In this document: one piece after another, positions 1-7,179 of the stretch
How positions within the stretch are numbered: the stretch's first letter is position 1
Layout of the letters: every line of letters begins with the position of its first letter
NCBI GenBank assembly: GCA_021323555.1
Contig: JAJONP010000019.1
Location: forward strand, 1 to 23,777
Direction of reading: 5' to 3'
Source of the DNA: Gammaproteobacteria bacterium
GTDB taxonomy: Bacteria; Pseudomonadota; Gammaproteobacteria; DSM-16500
Length of the DNA stretch: 23,777 bases
Notes under the pieces: model-generated
The model's database searches: none
What the model was told of the DNA's origin: nothing
Seen by the model: the letters and a program-made list of their open reading frames with translations, nothing else
Program-made: the position numbers and the translations under genes

Positions 1-96
1 GTTGCTCTTGCTGTTGCTCTTGCTGTTGCTCTTGCTGTTGCTCTTGCTGTTGCTCTTGCTGTTGCTCTTGCTGTTGCTCTTGCTGTTGCTCTTGCT
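1..96. repeat. 12-bp perfect tandem repeat, 8 units
   Basis: The unit gttgctcttgct occurs eight times without a mismatch and probably continues beyond the window edge. On the minus strand it encodes QEQQ. Because 12 is a multiple of 3, gain or loss of units changes protein length without breaking the frame. Confidence 0.95.
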
Positions 97-388
97 GTTC
101 TTCTCTCTCGCTATTCTGTGGAGATACTTGTGGTTCTTCTGCAAAATTTTCCATAAACATAAGTACTCCCGTTAATGTCCGACTATTTTTCTTTAGAGTT
201 TTAGGGGTTTGAGTTTTATTGGGATGGAAGAGAGGAGATAGAGAAGATACAACTCTACGATGACCCCTGGGCGTTCCTAAAACACGTGGAGAAAGCCCCA
301 GTTCACCTGCACCTTTTGGCGTGTATCCCCCTCCTTGGCCATGAGATTGACGTTTTATAGGAGTTGTTGGTCGTGTGCTATTTCGCAT
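1..388 (-). CDS. Gln/Glu-repeat protein, 3' end outside window
   Basis: An open frame starts at the ATG at 388 and runs off the left edge without a stop, giving at least 129 codons. Residues 1 to about 97 are basic and Gly/Pro/Ser/Thr-rich, including GLSPRVLGTPRGHRR and a Lys/Thr-rich stretch, and a short acidic stretch follows. From codon 98 the protein becomes eight perfect QEQQ units. I see no signal peptide, membrane segment or known domain, and I do not recognise the family. A promoter-like sequence lies just upstream (TATAAT at 422-427), but no good ribosome site precedes the ATG at 388. Low-complexity Gln repeats and a basic N-terminus occur in some secreted effectors of intracellular bacteria, but that is only a possibility here. 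The continuous frame through the repeat supports real coding. Confidence 0.6.
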   Translation of the reverse strand, partial: MRNSTRPTTPIKRQSHGQGGGYTPKGAGELGLSPRVLGTPRGHRRVVSSLSPLFHPNKTQTPKTLKKNSRTLTGVLMFMENFAEEPQVSPQNSEREEQQEQQQEQQQEQQQEQQQEQQQEQQQEQQQEQ

Positions 389-421
389 TTTGGTATGTTC
401 TAGCTCATATTTTGTTTCCTT

Positions 422-449
422 ATTATACATTAATAAGATAAGAACGCAA
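422..449 (-). promoter_or_regulatory. sigma70-like promoter for the Gln-repeat gene
   Basis: On the minus strand TTGCGT (444-449) is followed after 16 bp by a perfect TATAAT (422-427). The start site would fall near 415, about 27 nt before the ATG at 388. An AAGGA motif and a two-codon ATG-AGC-TAG mini-frame (ATG at 408) lie in the short leader. Confidence 0.5.
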
Positions 450-587
450 TAATTAAGATTTTAAAGCCATTCTCCTATCAAGAACTCGCTTATAGGAATC
501 TTTTAAAAACCTTTAAGTGTTTACTTTTGAAACAAAAATAGCTATCTTACGAATCTACTTAATAAATTTAAAAAACCTAGCACTACT

Positions 588-2171
588 ATGATCACATTCC
601 AAAATGTCACCCTACGCCGTGGTAAAAATATCTTATTACAAGATATTAACTGGACGATTTATCCTAAACAGCGCATTGGAATTATTGGTGCAAATGGCAC
701 TGGGAAAACCAGCTTATTTGCTATGATCATGGGGGAATTAGAGACAGACCAAGGCCAACTTGATATCCCTCGACAGCTTCAATTAGCCCATGTCGCGCAA
801 GAAACACCTGCTTATAGTCAATCTGCATTGCAATATACGCTTGAAGGGGATTCAGAATTGCAAACATTAGAACAAGCACTATTAATGGCTGAAGAAAAAA
901 ATGACGGCCATCGTATTGCAACACTTCATACTCGTCTAGGTGAAATTGATGCCTATACAGCACCCGCACGGGCTGCACAATTATTAAATGGTTTGGGATT
1001 CAGTCATCAAGAACAACAAACGCCTGTGAGTGATTTTTCAGGCGGTTGGCGCGTGCGCCTTAATTTAGCGAGAGCACTCATGTGTCGATCAGATGTTTTA
1101 TTACTGGATGAACCAACTAACCATTTGGATCTCGATGCCGTATTATGGCTAGAAAGTTGGTTAATGAATTACCCGGGTACATTGTTATTGATTTCACATG
1201 ATAGGGATTTTTTAGATCACGTCATTGACTACACTGCTCACCTGTCAAAAACTCAAATAAAATTATATACAGGAAATTATTCAGCATTTGAAAAAAAACT
1301 AGCAGCAGATCTTTTACTACAACAAGCCGCTTATGAAAAACAACAAAGAAAAGTAGCGCATTTACAAAGTTTTATTACGCGCTTCAAAGCAAAAGCCTCT
1401 AAAGCACGCCAGGCACAAAGTCGGATAAAAGCATTAGAACGCATGGAAACAGTCAGTGCGGTTCACGCAGATTCACCCTTTCAATTCCATTTCAAAGAAC
1501 CAAGCAAATGTCCTAATCCTTTAGTCCGTCTGGAAAACGGCACACTTGCTTATGGCGAAAAAATAATTTTATCGCCTATCCATCTCAGCATTACACCGAA
1601 TGATCGAATCGCATTGATAGGCCCTAATGGCGCAGGCAAATCCAGTTTAATTAAATTATTAGCAGGGGAACTTGCTCTAGCCAGTGGCCGCCGTGATACA
1701 GGCAGTGGGCTCAAAATAGGTTACTTCGCGCAACATCAAATCGATCATTTAAACCTGGAAGAATCGCCACTGGCTCATTTACGTGAATTGGCTGATAGAA
1801 GTCCTGAAAAAGAATTACGAAGTTATCTCGGCAGCTTTGGTTTTTCAGATACTCGCACATTTGAAGCGGTTAAAAATTTTTCGGGTGGCGAAAAATCACG
1901 GCTGGCTCTCGCATTAATCGTATGGCAACAACCTAATTTGTTATTATTGGATGAACCGACCAACCATTTAGACTTAGAAATGCGCTATGCGCTTAGCATG
2001 GCATTACAAGAATACCAGGGTGCTGTTATTCTCGTCTCACATGATCGGTTTCTAGTGCGTACGACTGTGGATCAGTTATTATTAGTTGCTGAAGGCAAGA
2101 TCACGCCTTTTGCGGGTGATTTGAATGAATATGAACGCTGGCTTGCCACTTACCGTAAACGCATGAAATAA
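588..2171 (+). CDS. yheS: ABC-F family ATPase YheS, short C-terminus
   Basis: This soluble protein has two ABC ATPase domains and no membrane segments. ABC-F proteins of this type act on ribosomes. Domain 1 has Walker A GANGTGKT (residues 34-41), signature SGGWR (151-155), Walker B LLLDEPTNHLDLD (171-183) and SHDR (203-206). The ABC-F linker lies at about 225-300 (KQQRKVAHLQSFITRFKAKA). Domain 2 has GPNGAGKSS (345-353), SGGEKSR (432-438), LLLLDEPTNHLDL (451-463) and SHDR (484-487). Close similarity to E. coli YheS runs through the whole core, from memory of that sequence. At 527 residues it lacks the roughly 110-residue C-terminal coiled-coil extension of the 637-residue E. coli protein. No strong ribosome site precedes the ATG. 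parB starts 8 nt after its stop, so the two are probably co-transcribed. Confidence 0.93.
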   Translation: MITFQNVTLRRGKNILLQDINWTIYPKQRIGIIGANGTGKTSLFAMIMGELETDQGQLDIPRQLQLAHVAQETPAYSQSALQYTLEGDSELQTLEQALLMAEEKNDGHRIATLHTRLGEIDAYTAPARAAQLLNGLGFSHQEQQTPVSDFSGGWRVRLNLARALMCRSDVLLLDEPTNHLDLDAVLWLESWLMNYPGTLLLISHDRDFLDHVIDYTAHLSKTQIKLYTGNYSAFEKKLAADLLLQQAAYEKQQRKVAHLQSFITRFKAKASKARQAQSRIKALERMETVSAVHADSPFQFHFKEPSKCPNPLVRLENGTLAYGEKIILSPIHLSITPNDRIALIGPNGAGKSSLIKLLAGELALASGRRDTGSGLKIGYFAQHQIDHLNLEESPLAHLRELADRSPEKELRSYLGSFGFSDTRTFEAVKNFSGGEKSRLALALIVWQQPNLLLLDEPTNHLDLEMRYALSMALQEYQGAVILVSHDRFLVRTTVDQLLLVAEGKITPFAGDLNEYERWLATYRKRMK

Positions 2172-2179
2172 GGATATTT

Positions 2180-2980
2180 ATGACAAATAAACAAAAACCA
2201 CTTTTACAAGAACTCTCTATTGAGCAACTTGTACGAGGTCAATATCAACCTCGCCGTCATTTTGACCCTGTGCAATTACAAGAATTAGCGAATTCTATTA
2301 TGACGACAGGCGGCTTATTACAGCCCATTATTGTCAGACCTTTAGATACAGGCCGATATGAAATCGTTGCGGGTGAACGGCGTTGGCGTGCGGCACAATT
2401 AGCAGGCTTAACGCAGGTGAATTGTTTAGTCAGTCATTATTCAGATGAGCAAGCCTTACAAGCGGCGATTATCGAAAATATTAATCGCTCGGACTTAAAT
2501 CCCATCGAAGAAGCAGAAGCATACCAACGATTAATCAATGAATTTCATTATTTACACGAAGAAGTTGCAGCAGCAGTCGGAAAATCTCGAACGGCCATCA
2601 CGAATATATTACGTTTATTAAAACTTGATCCTCGTGTGCAAAAATTACTGGAGTCAGGTCAATTAGCAGAAGGCCACGGAAAAATTCTAGCGGGTTTGCC
2701 ACAACCACTTCAATTATCACTGGCTGAGTTAAGCATTCAAAAAAATTGGAGCGTGCGCAAAATGGAATTAGAGGCAAAAAAATTACAGCAATCCACACCA
2801 GAAAATAGCCCTTACAGCGATCCCAATATTAAACAGCTCGAAAGAGCGCTCTCTGACCATATCGGCAATGCAGTCAAAATAGACTGCGAAGAACGTGGTG
2901 GCGGCTATGTCTTAATTCGGTTTAATAATACAGATGAGCTAGAAGGGCATTTTGCACGATTAGGGTTTAGCCAAAACTAA
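2180..2980 (+). CDS. parB: ParB-family partition/CTPase protein
   Basis: ParB proteins bind centromere-like parS sites, load as CTP-dependent clamps and work with the ATPase ParA in chromosome or plasmid segregation. Visible motifs are QYQPRRHF (21-28), the CTP-binding GERRWRA (65-71), ENINRSDLNPIEEAEA (99-114) and a helix-turn-helix at about 127-150 (VAAAVGKSRTAITNILRLLK). A short dimerisation domain closes the protein (about 215-266). The length of 266 residues is normal for a chromosomal ParB. AAGGA lies 6 nt before the ATG. The gene is coupled to yheS, and no parA is visible in the window, which is unusual because parA normally precedes parB. I found no convincing parS palindrome here. 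It may be the main chromosomal ParB or a second, orphan copy. Confidence 0.92.
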   Translation: MTNKQKPLLQELSIEQLVRGQYQPRRHFDPVQLQELANSIMTTGGLLQPIIVRPLDTGRYEIVAGERRWRAAQLAGLTQVNCLVSHYSDEQALQAAIIENINRSDLNPIEEAEAYQRLINEFHYLHEEVAAAVGKSRTAITNILRLLKLDPRVQKLLESGQLAEGHGKILAGLPQPLQLSLAELSIQKNWSVRKMELEAKKLQQSTPENSPYSDPNIKQLERALSDHIGNAVKIDCEERGGGYVLIRFNNTDELEGHFARLGFSQN

Positions 2981-2989
2981 AATTGATTC

Positions 2990-3022
2990 TGACTATTTTA
3001 TCGCCATTCGCTAAAATAGTCA
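2990..3022. repeat. 33-bp palindromic element, copy 1
   Basis: Outer arms of 11 bp (TGACTATTTTA / TAAAATAGTCA) surround an 11-nt centre. It is 31/33 identical to the element at 4256-4288 and sits 5 bp beyond the stop of the ATPase gene. Both strands carry a TGACT to TAAAAT arrangement with 17-bp spacing, so it resembles a two-way promoter. The stem is AT-rich and lacks a T-run, so a terminator role is less likely. Confidence 0.85.
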
Positions 3023-3027
3023 TTTCC

Positions 3028-4254
3028 TCAAATAAGATGTTTCAAAAAATCGCTCGCGCTCATAATCAATATTTTATAATTTGAATATTTCTGAATACGA
3101 TAAACATTAGGTTTCATCACAAGTTGAACACCATAAGGACAATCAAGATAATTCATAAACTTGCCCCAGGAAGAACTGGGTGAATCATCTGTATATTTTG
3201 CTTCAATAGCTAAAAAAACTTTCTTATCTCGTAATAATAAAAAATCAATCTCGTATTTTTCTTTATTTTTCAAGTAACGTAACTCAAAATTACCTAATCC
3301 AGTATCTGTTAAATAATCACAATATTTTAACAAATGTGAAGCTACTAAATTCTCAAAACGAGCGCCTTTATTTTCAATCTCACTCCAATCCCATAAGTAT
3401 AATTTACTTTCTTTTTTGATAGCTCGCGCGGATGATTTAGAATAAGGTTTTAATGCAAAAAAATAATATAATTCGCTAAGATAATTAAGCCATCGCTTAA
3501 CCGTCGTGTAAGCGACTTCTAAATCTTCGCTGAGTGATTGAATGCTCAGTGGTTGCGATGCTCGTTCAGGCAGCAAACTCACCAGCATTTCTACCTGACT
3601 TAGTTCTGGCAAACGACTTAAATCACGCAAGTCTTCACGAACTATTTTTTCAATGCGATTGCGCTGCCATAAGCGAAGAGATTTCGTATGCGCAGAAAAT
3701 AAAGGTTCAGGAAACGGACCAAACTGATATAAATTTTCTAAAGCACGCTCTGCTTGTACGGATGAATGTCGTTTTGAAAACAATAGAGAAATCAAATCAT
3801 CAGGCGCTGTCATATATTTACTTTTAAGCAACTCAGCAACAGAAAAAGGATGCAATCTAAAGTGATAATACCGCCCCATCAAACTATCACTTCCTTTCCT
3901 ATAAATATTCAACCGCGCACTCCCAGTTACAAAAATATCGTACTTTCCATCTTGGGTATCATATAACCCTTTTAGGCTACGCTTCCAAAATTTTGCTTTA
4001 TGTAATTCATCGAGAATGACTAGTGGTTTTTTCTTTCTTGATATAGCAGGTAAAACAAGCTGCGGGTCTTTAGTCCACTGACGTCTGAATTTCGTTTCAT
4101 CCCAATTGTAATAAGAACCAATTCCTCTTTTTTTCAATAATAATTTTGCCATTGTTGTTTTTCCACATTGGCGTGGGCCTGAGACAAAAGCCATTTTTTC
4201 CGCATTAAAGCAGATTTCATCCATAATAACTTCGAGATAGCGGTGATGTTTCAT
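3028..4254 (-). CDS. AAA+ ATPase with DUF4143-type C-terminus
   Basis: The N-terminal part is a P-loop ATPase of the AAA_14 kind: Walker A GPRQCGKTT (26-34), Walker B LVILDELHK (78-86) and a sensor-like IFVTGSARLN (107-116). The C-terminal part (about 200-408) fits the DUF4143 layout, with a helix-turn-helix-like stretch near 235-258. It ends in a nuclease-fold signature: EID around D337, then AIEAK with E351 and K353. Proteins of this architecture are common and scattered in bacteria, and their function is largely unknown; some are linked to mobile elements or defence. The gene lies between two near-identical 33-bp palindromes, 5 bp from one and 1 bp from the other. No ribosome site fits the ATG at 4254, but a promoter in the upstream palindrome would start transcription at that ATG. 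An internal Met (residue 11) is an alternative start, also without a clear ribosome site. Confidence 0.9.
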   Translation of the reverse strand: MKHHRYLEVIMDEICFNAEKMAFVSGPRQCGKTTMAKLLLKKRGIGSYYNWDETKFRRQWTKDPQLVLPAISRKKKPLVILDELHKAKFWKRSLKGLYDTQDGKYDIFVTGSARLNIYRKGSDSLMGRYYHFRLHPFSVAELLKSKYMTAPDDLISLLFSKRHSSVQAERALENLYQFGPFPEPLFSAHTKSLRLWQRNRIEKIVREDLRDLSRLPELSQVEMLVSLLPERASQPLSIQSLSEDLEVAYTTVKRWLNYLSELYYFFALKPYSKSSARAIKKESKLYLWDWSEIENKGARFENLVASHLLKYCDYLTDTGLGNFELRYLKNKEKYEIDFLLLRDKKVFLAIEAKYTDDSPSSSWGKFMNYLDCPYGVQLVMKPNVYRIQKYSNYKILIMSASDFLKHLI

Positions 4255-4255
4255 C

Positions 4256-4288
4256 TGACTATTTTATCGCTACTCGCTAAAATAGTCA
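4256..4288. repeat. 33-bp palindromic element, copy 2
   Basis: This has the same structure as the element at 2990-3022, with two centre differences (CAT against TAC in the middle of the element). It abuts the start codon of the ATPase gene with a single base between. The pair forms direct copies of one palindrome at the two edges of the gene. Confidence 0.85.
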
Positions 4289-4289
4289 A
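4261..4289 (-). promoter_or_regulatory. Promoter inside palindrome, predicts leaderless mRNA
   Basis: On the minus strand TTGACT (4284-4289) and TAAAAT (4261-4266) are separated by exactly 17 bp, each 5/6 to the sigma70 consensus. Seven bases beyond the -10 box is the A of the ATPase start codon at 4254, so the transcript would have no leader. The same palindrome gives CTGACT-17-TAAAAT on the plus strand. Confidence 0.5.
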
Positions 4290-4310
4290 ATGATGAAAGG
4301 ATAAAAGCAT

Positions 4311-4868
4311 TCACAACCTTGAAACAAATTTATTTCCTTTAATATAAAAGCGCAGCAATTCCTTCGACCATTCTCCTGCATAATCCACTCCTATTCTGGG
4401 TTTTTTAACGGAGATAAAGTTATCGACTTCTGTTGTTGCCGCAATATAAAAATTGTCAGACAGTAAATCATAAGCATTCAATTCTTTAGTAATGCCCATT
4501 GCGTTGCACAATAACCCGGGGCCTTGGGTCCGTCCTATAATATTTTGAATAGGTTCAATAGCACGTAACAATACAGCAGAAGCATGCCCTTCTTTTTCTG
4601 TCACAACATTCATACAATAATATTTCCCATAAATCATATAAACATACGCATAGCCTGGAGGCCCAAACATAATTTTTGTCCGAGGAGTGAGCCCTTTAGA
4701 AGAATGAGCAGCAAGATCATGTGGCCCTAGATACGCTTCTACTTCAACAATCTTACCTATCAACTCCAGATCACCCATTTTATGGATAAGATACTTCCCA
4801 AGTAGTTCATTAGCGACTGTAATAGTGTTTCGATCATAAAATTCACGTGGTAATTTTTGCATAATCAT
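4311..4868 (-). CDS. mpg: 3-methyladenine DNA glycosylase (AAG/MPG family)
   Basis: This enzyme removes alkylated purines from DNA in base-excision repair. The family active-site block is visible: VEVEAYLGPHDLAAHS (41-56), with E44 matching the catalytic Glu, and Y46 and H55 matching the residues that stack on the flipped base. It continues with TPRTKIMFGPPGYAYVYMIYG, VLLRAIEP, QGPGLL and RIGVDYAGEWSKELLRFY. The length of 185 residues is normal for bacterial members. The start overlaps the end of pabA by 26 bp, which suggests translational coupling. A second ATG two codons later (4862) is equally possible. Confidence 0.93.
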   Translation of the reverse strand: MIMQKLPREFYDRNTITVANELLGKYLIHKMGDLELIGKIVEVEAYLGPHDLAAHSSKGLTPRTKIMFGPPGYAYVYMIYGKYYCMNVVTEKEGHASAVLLRAIEPIQNIIGRTQGPGLLCNAMGITKELNAYDLLSDNFYIAATTEVDNFISVKKPRIGVDYAGEWSKELLRFYIKGNKFVSRL

Positions 4869-5439
4869 TCAGTGACCAACCACTTAAAAAATTCTTCAAC
4901 AATAGATGCCCATCTTGCGTCAACACAGACTCTGGATGAAACTGCACTCCAAATACGGGTAGAGTCAAATGTTCCAGCGCCATGATTTCTCCTTTCTCAC
5001 AACGCGCAGTAATTTGTAATTCCTTCGGAAAATTTTCTTCACTCACAATCAATGAATGATAACGCGCTGCTTGCAATGGATTCACTATATTTTTAAATAA
5101 TTTTTTTTCAAGATGTGTAATCATAGATGCTTTACCATGCATCGGATGCTTCGCGCGCGTCACCCTTCCGCCATAAACTTCAGCAATCGCTTGATGGCCT
5201 AAGCACACGCCCAAAATAGGAATATACGCGCTAAAATATCGCACGACATCCATACAAATACCTGCCTGTCGGGGTTCACCAGGCCCTGGCGATAGAATAA
5301 TATGCGAAGGCGATAATATTTTTATTTCCTCCAATGAAATTTGATCATTGCGTTTGACTAATCGCTCAAAACCCAGCTCGCCTACATATCTTGCCAGGTT
5401 ATAAACAAATGAATCGTAATTATCAATCAATAAAATCAT
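4843..5439 (-). CDS. pabA: Aminodeoxychorismate synthase amidotransferase subunit
   Basis: This is a class I glutamine amidotransferase that feeds ammonia to PabB for p-aminobenzoate and folate synthesis. The TrpG/PabA hallmarks are ILLIDNYDSFVYNL at the N-terminus, SPGPGEP, the nucleophile in GVCLGHQ, and the His-Glu pair in VQFHPES. I chose the ATG at 5439 (198 residues). The frame extends upstream only to a TTG at 5445, and family members begin MILLIDNYDSF. It overlaps mpg downstream. TrpG cannot be excluded by sequence alone, but no tryptophan genes are near, and the pabB gene, separated only by the restriction-modification insert, supports PabA. Confidence 0.9.
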   Translation of the reverse strand: MILLIDNYDSFVYNLARYVGELGFERLVKRNDQISLEEIKILSPSHIILSPGPGEPRQAGICMDVVRYFSAYIPILGVCLGHQAIAEVYGGRVTRAKHPMHGKASMITHLEKKLFKNIVNPLQAARYHSLIVSEENFPKELQITARCEKGEIMALEHLTLPVFGVQFHPESVLTQDGHLLLKNFLSGWSLNDYAKITT

Positions 5440-5678
5440 CCACAAAACTCAATTTCAATTACATCCGCTAGAAAACCACGCATTACAACCCTCTCTAGTT
5501 CTTGCTCTATCAGAAAGAAAACCATATACTTCTTTTTCCTGTCAGCATTGTATTTTTTCGTGCCCTTTCAGGGCAAGAAAAGAACAATTCAATATAAAAA
5601 CGATACATAAAATAATAGCTAAATTTGTATAAGAACTGCTACCATTATTAAAGATAATTTTCACGATTTAGAGACTCC

Positions 5679-6487
5679 ATGATGATGAAAGAAAAAGAAG
5701 AAAACCAAGCTGATGTTGATTTAAGTCCAAATTCTAACGCCGACACCAATAAAGAAATAGCCCAGTATATAAATCCCCAAATAATGTCTTTATATGAAGT
5801 ATTTAGCTATAGACATGCAGCAGCTATTTTGAAAAACTCCTTTCCTAAGGAGTTAAATGAAATTGAAAATGCATTATTAAATTTTAAAATAACCATCAAT
5901 AATATTGCCGCCCCAGGTGGGAGCGAATCAGATATTCCTAAAAAACTTTCTTTACAATTGCGTCCCAATGGGTGGTATGAAACTCGTATACAAGGAGACT
6001 TGTTAATCAGAGTAATTGAGCAACATGAAAAAATACACCCGGCTGATAAGTCTAAAAAAAATCTATTATAAGACCCAATATTATTATCAATAATTACATT
6101 GATGGACACAAAATAGATTATGTAAAAAATCGTGTAGCATTTGATTTAGAATGGAACAGCAAAGACCAAACATTTGATCGTGATTTATACGCATTCCGAA
6201 CATTTCATGAGTGTGGAATTATAAGCGCAGCTATAATAATCACTCGTAGTAAAAGTCTCAATGTTATTTTTAACGAAATACCTCTATTAAAAAAGGATGG
6301 TTCTATGGACACGAAAAATGGCATCCAAAGGTTATGTAAAGATAAATATGGAGCAAGTACAACGTGGATGGGAAAACTTTTATACCGCCTCAACGCAGGT
6401 AGACATGGCAGTTGTCCTGTGTTGGTATTTGGAATAACACCGAATATTGTTGTCGACTGGAAAAACAAAGAAGGAGAACATACATGA
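5679..6487 (+). pseudogene. BglII-family restriction endonuclease, -1 frameshift
   Basis: Two frames together encode about 269 residues resembling BglII-type type II restriction enzymes, which cut palindromic DNA as dimers. The first frame (5679-6071) ends at a TAA just after a run of eight A (6054-6061). The second is open from 6056 to 6487 and carries the likely catalytic core FDLEWNSKDQTFDRDL and then AAIIITRSKSLNVIFNEIP. Moving one base back at the A run joins them. The final TGA overlaps the ATG of the methylase gene as ATGA, so the downstream frame is still placed for translational coupling. It may be a recent mutation, a sequencing error in the homopolymer, or a frame rescued by slippage. 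The BglII assignment is from memory of the family pattern. A BglII- or BstYI-like GATC-core site is only a guess. Confidence 0.75.
6054..6061 (+). other. A8 run at the frameshift point
   Basis: Eight A residues lie at the junction. In the zero frame they read AAA AAA AAT, giving an A-AAA-AAT slippery pattern, and a -1 shift here opens the remaining endonuclease frame. Nine A residues at this place would also restore the frame. Confidence 0.7.
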
Positions 6488-7146
6488 ATACATCAGATAA
6501 TTTATTAGCAAGTGTCGGTACAAAGAAATTTTCTACAGTCCTTGCTGATCCACCATGGCAATTTACAAACCGCACCGGCAAAATGGCTCCAGAGCATAAG
6601 CGATTACAACGCTATTCAACTATGTCATTACAAGAAATCAAGAATTTGCCTGTTAGCATTATCACAAAAGAAACTGCACACTTATACTTGTGGGTCCCAA
6701 ATGCCTTAATAGAAGAAGGACTACAAGTGATGAAAAGTTGGGGATTTACTTATAAAACTAATCTAATTTGGTACAAAATAAGAAAAGATGGTGGCCCTGA
6801 TCGACGAGGTGTTGGGTTTTACTTCAGAAATGTAACGGAGATTATTCTTTTTGGCGTAAAAGGAAAAAACGCGCGGACTCTTCAGCCAGGAAGAAGCCGA
6901 GAAAATATTATTTCATCCTGCAAACGTGAACATAGCAGAAAACCAGATGAACAATATACTCTTATCGAAGATTGCAGCAATGGCCCCTTCATTGAATTAT
7001 TTGCGCGAGGGCCACGAAAAGGATGGTTCGTTTGGGGAAATCAAGCACAAAAATATAATCCTGATTGGGAAACATACTCTAATCATTCTCAAACAACTCT
7101 CATGAAAACAAAGAAAAACCTAGATCTTCTGCTAAGAACAGCATAG
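6484..7146 (+). CDS. MT-A70-family adenine DNA methyltransferase
   Basis: MT-A70 enzymes transfer methyl from S-adenosylmethionine to the N6 of adenine. The catalytic DPPW is at residues 22-25. Other family blocks are HLYLWVPNALIEEGLQVMKS, GFTYKTNLIWYKIRK, GVGFYFRNVTEIILFGVKG, REHSRKPDEQY and ELFARGPRKGWFVWGNQ. I start it at 6484, with an AAGGAGA ribosome site a few bases upstream. The frame could extend to an ATG at 6412, but that would overlap the endonuclease heavily. The ATGA overlap with the endonuclease stop shows an endonuclease-methylase pair, and the methylase should protect the site cut by the partner. It is convergent with pabB, with 33 bp between. Confidence 0.92.
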   Translation: MNTSDNLLASVGTKKFSTVLADPPWQFTNRTGKMAPEHKRLQRYSTMSLQEIKNLPVSIITKETAHLYLWVPNALIEEGLQVMKSWGFTYKTNLIWYKIRKDGGPDRRGVGFYFRNVTEIILFGVKGKNARTLQPGRSRENIISSCKREHSRKPDEQYTLIEDCSNGPFIELFARGPRKGWFVWGNQAQKYNPDWETYSNHSQTTLMKTKKNLDLLLRTA

Positions 7147-7179
7147 AGGGATGAGGTGCATCAATAAAGCCAGCGATTA

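Noticed and set aside
1..96. Tandem repeat considered as a CRISPR array
   Set aside because: Units are contiguous 12-mers with no spacers.
4846..4858. ttcacgtgg near the start of mpg, considered as parS
   Set aside because: Only one half-site resembles parS, and it is within coding sequence.
5561..5575. Hairpin TGCCCT-TTC-AGGGCA upstream of the restriction genes
   Set aside because: A clean small stem, but no T-run follows it on either strand, so no terminator call.
6412..6483. Upstream extension of the methylase start to the ATG at 6412
   Set aside because: It would overlap the endonuclease by 76 nt, while the ATG at 6484 has a strong ribosome site and an ATGA overlap.
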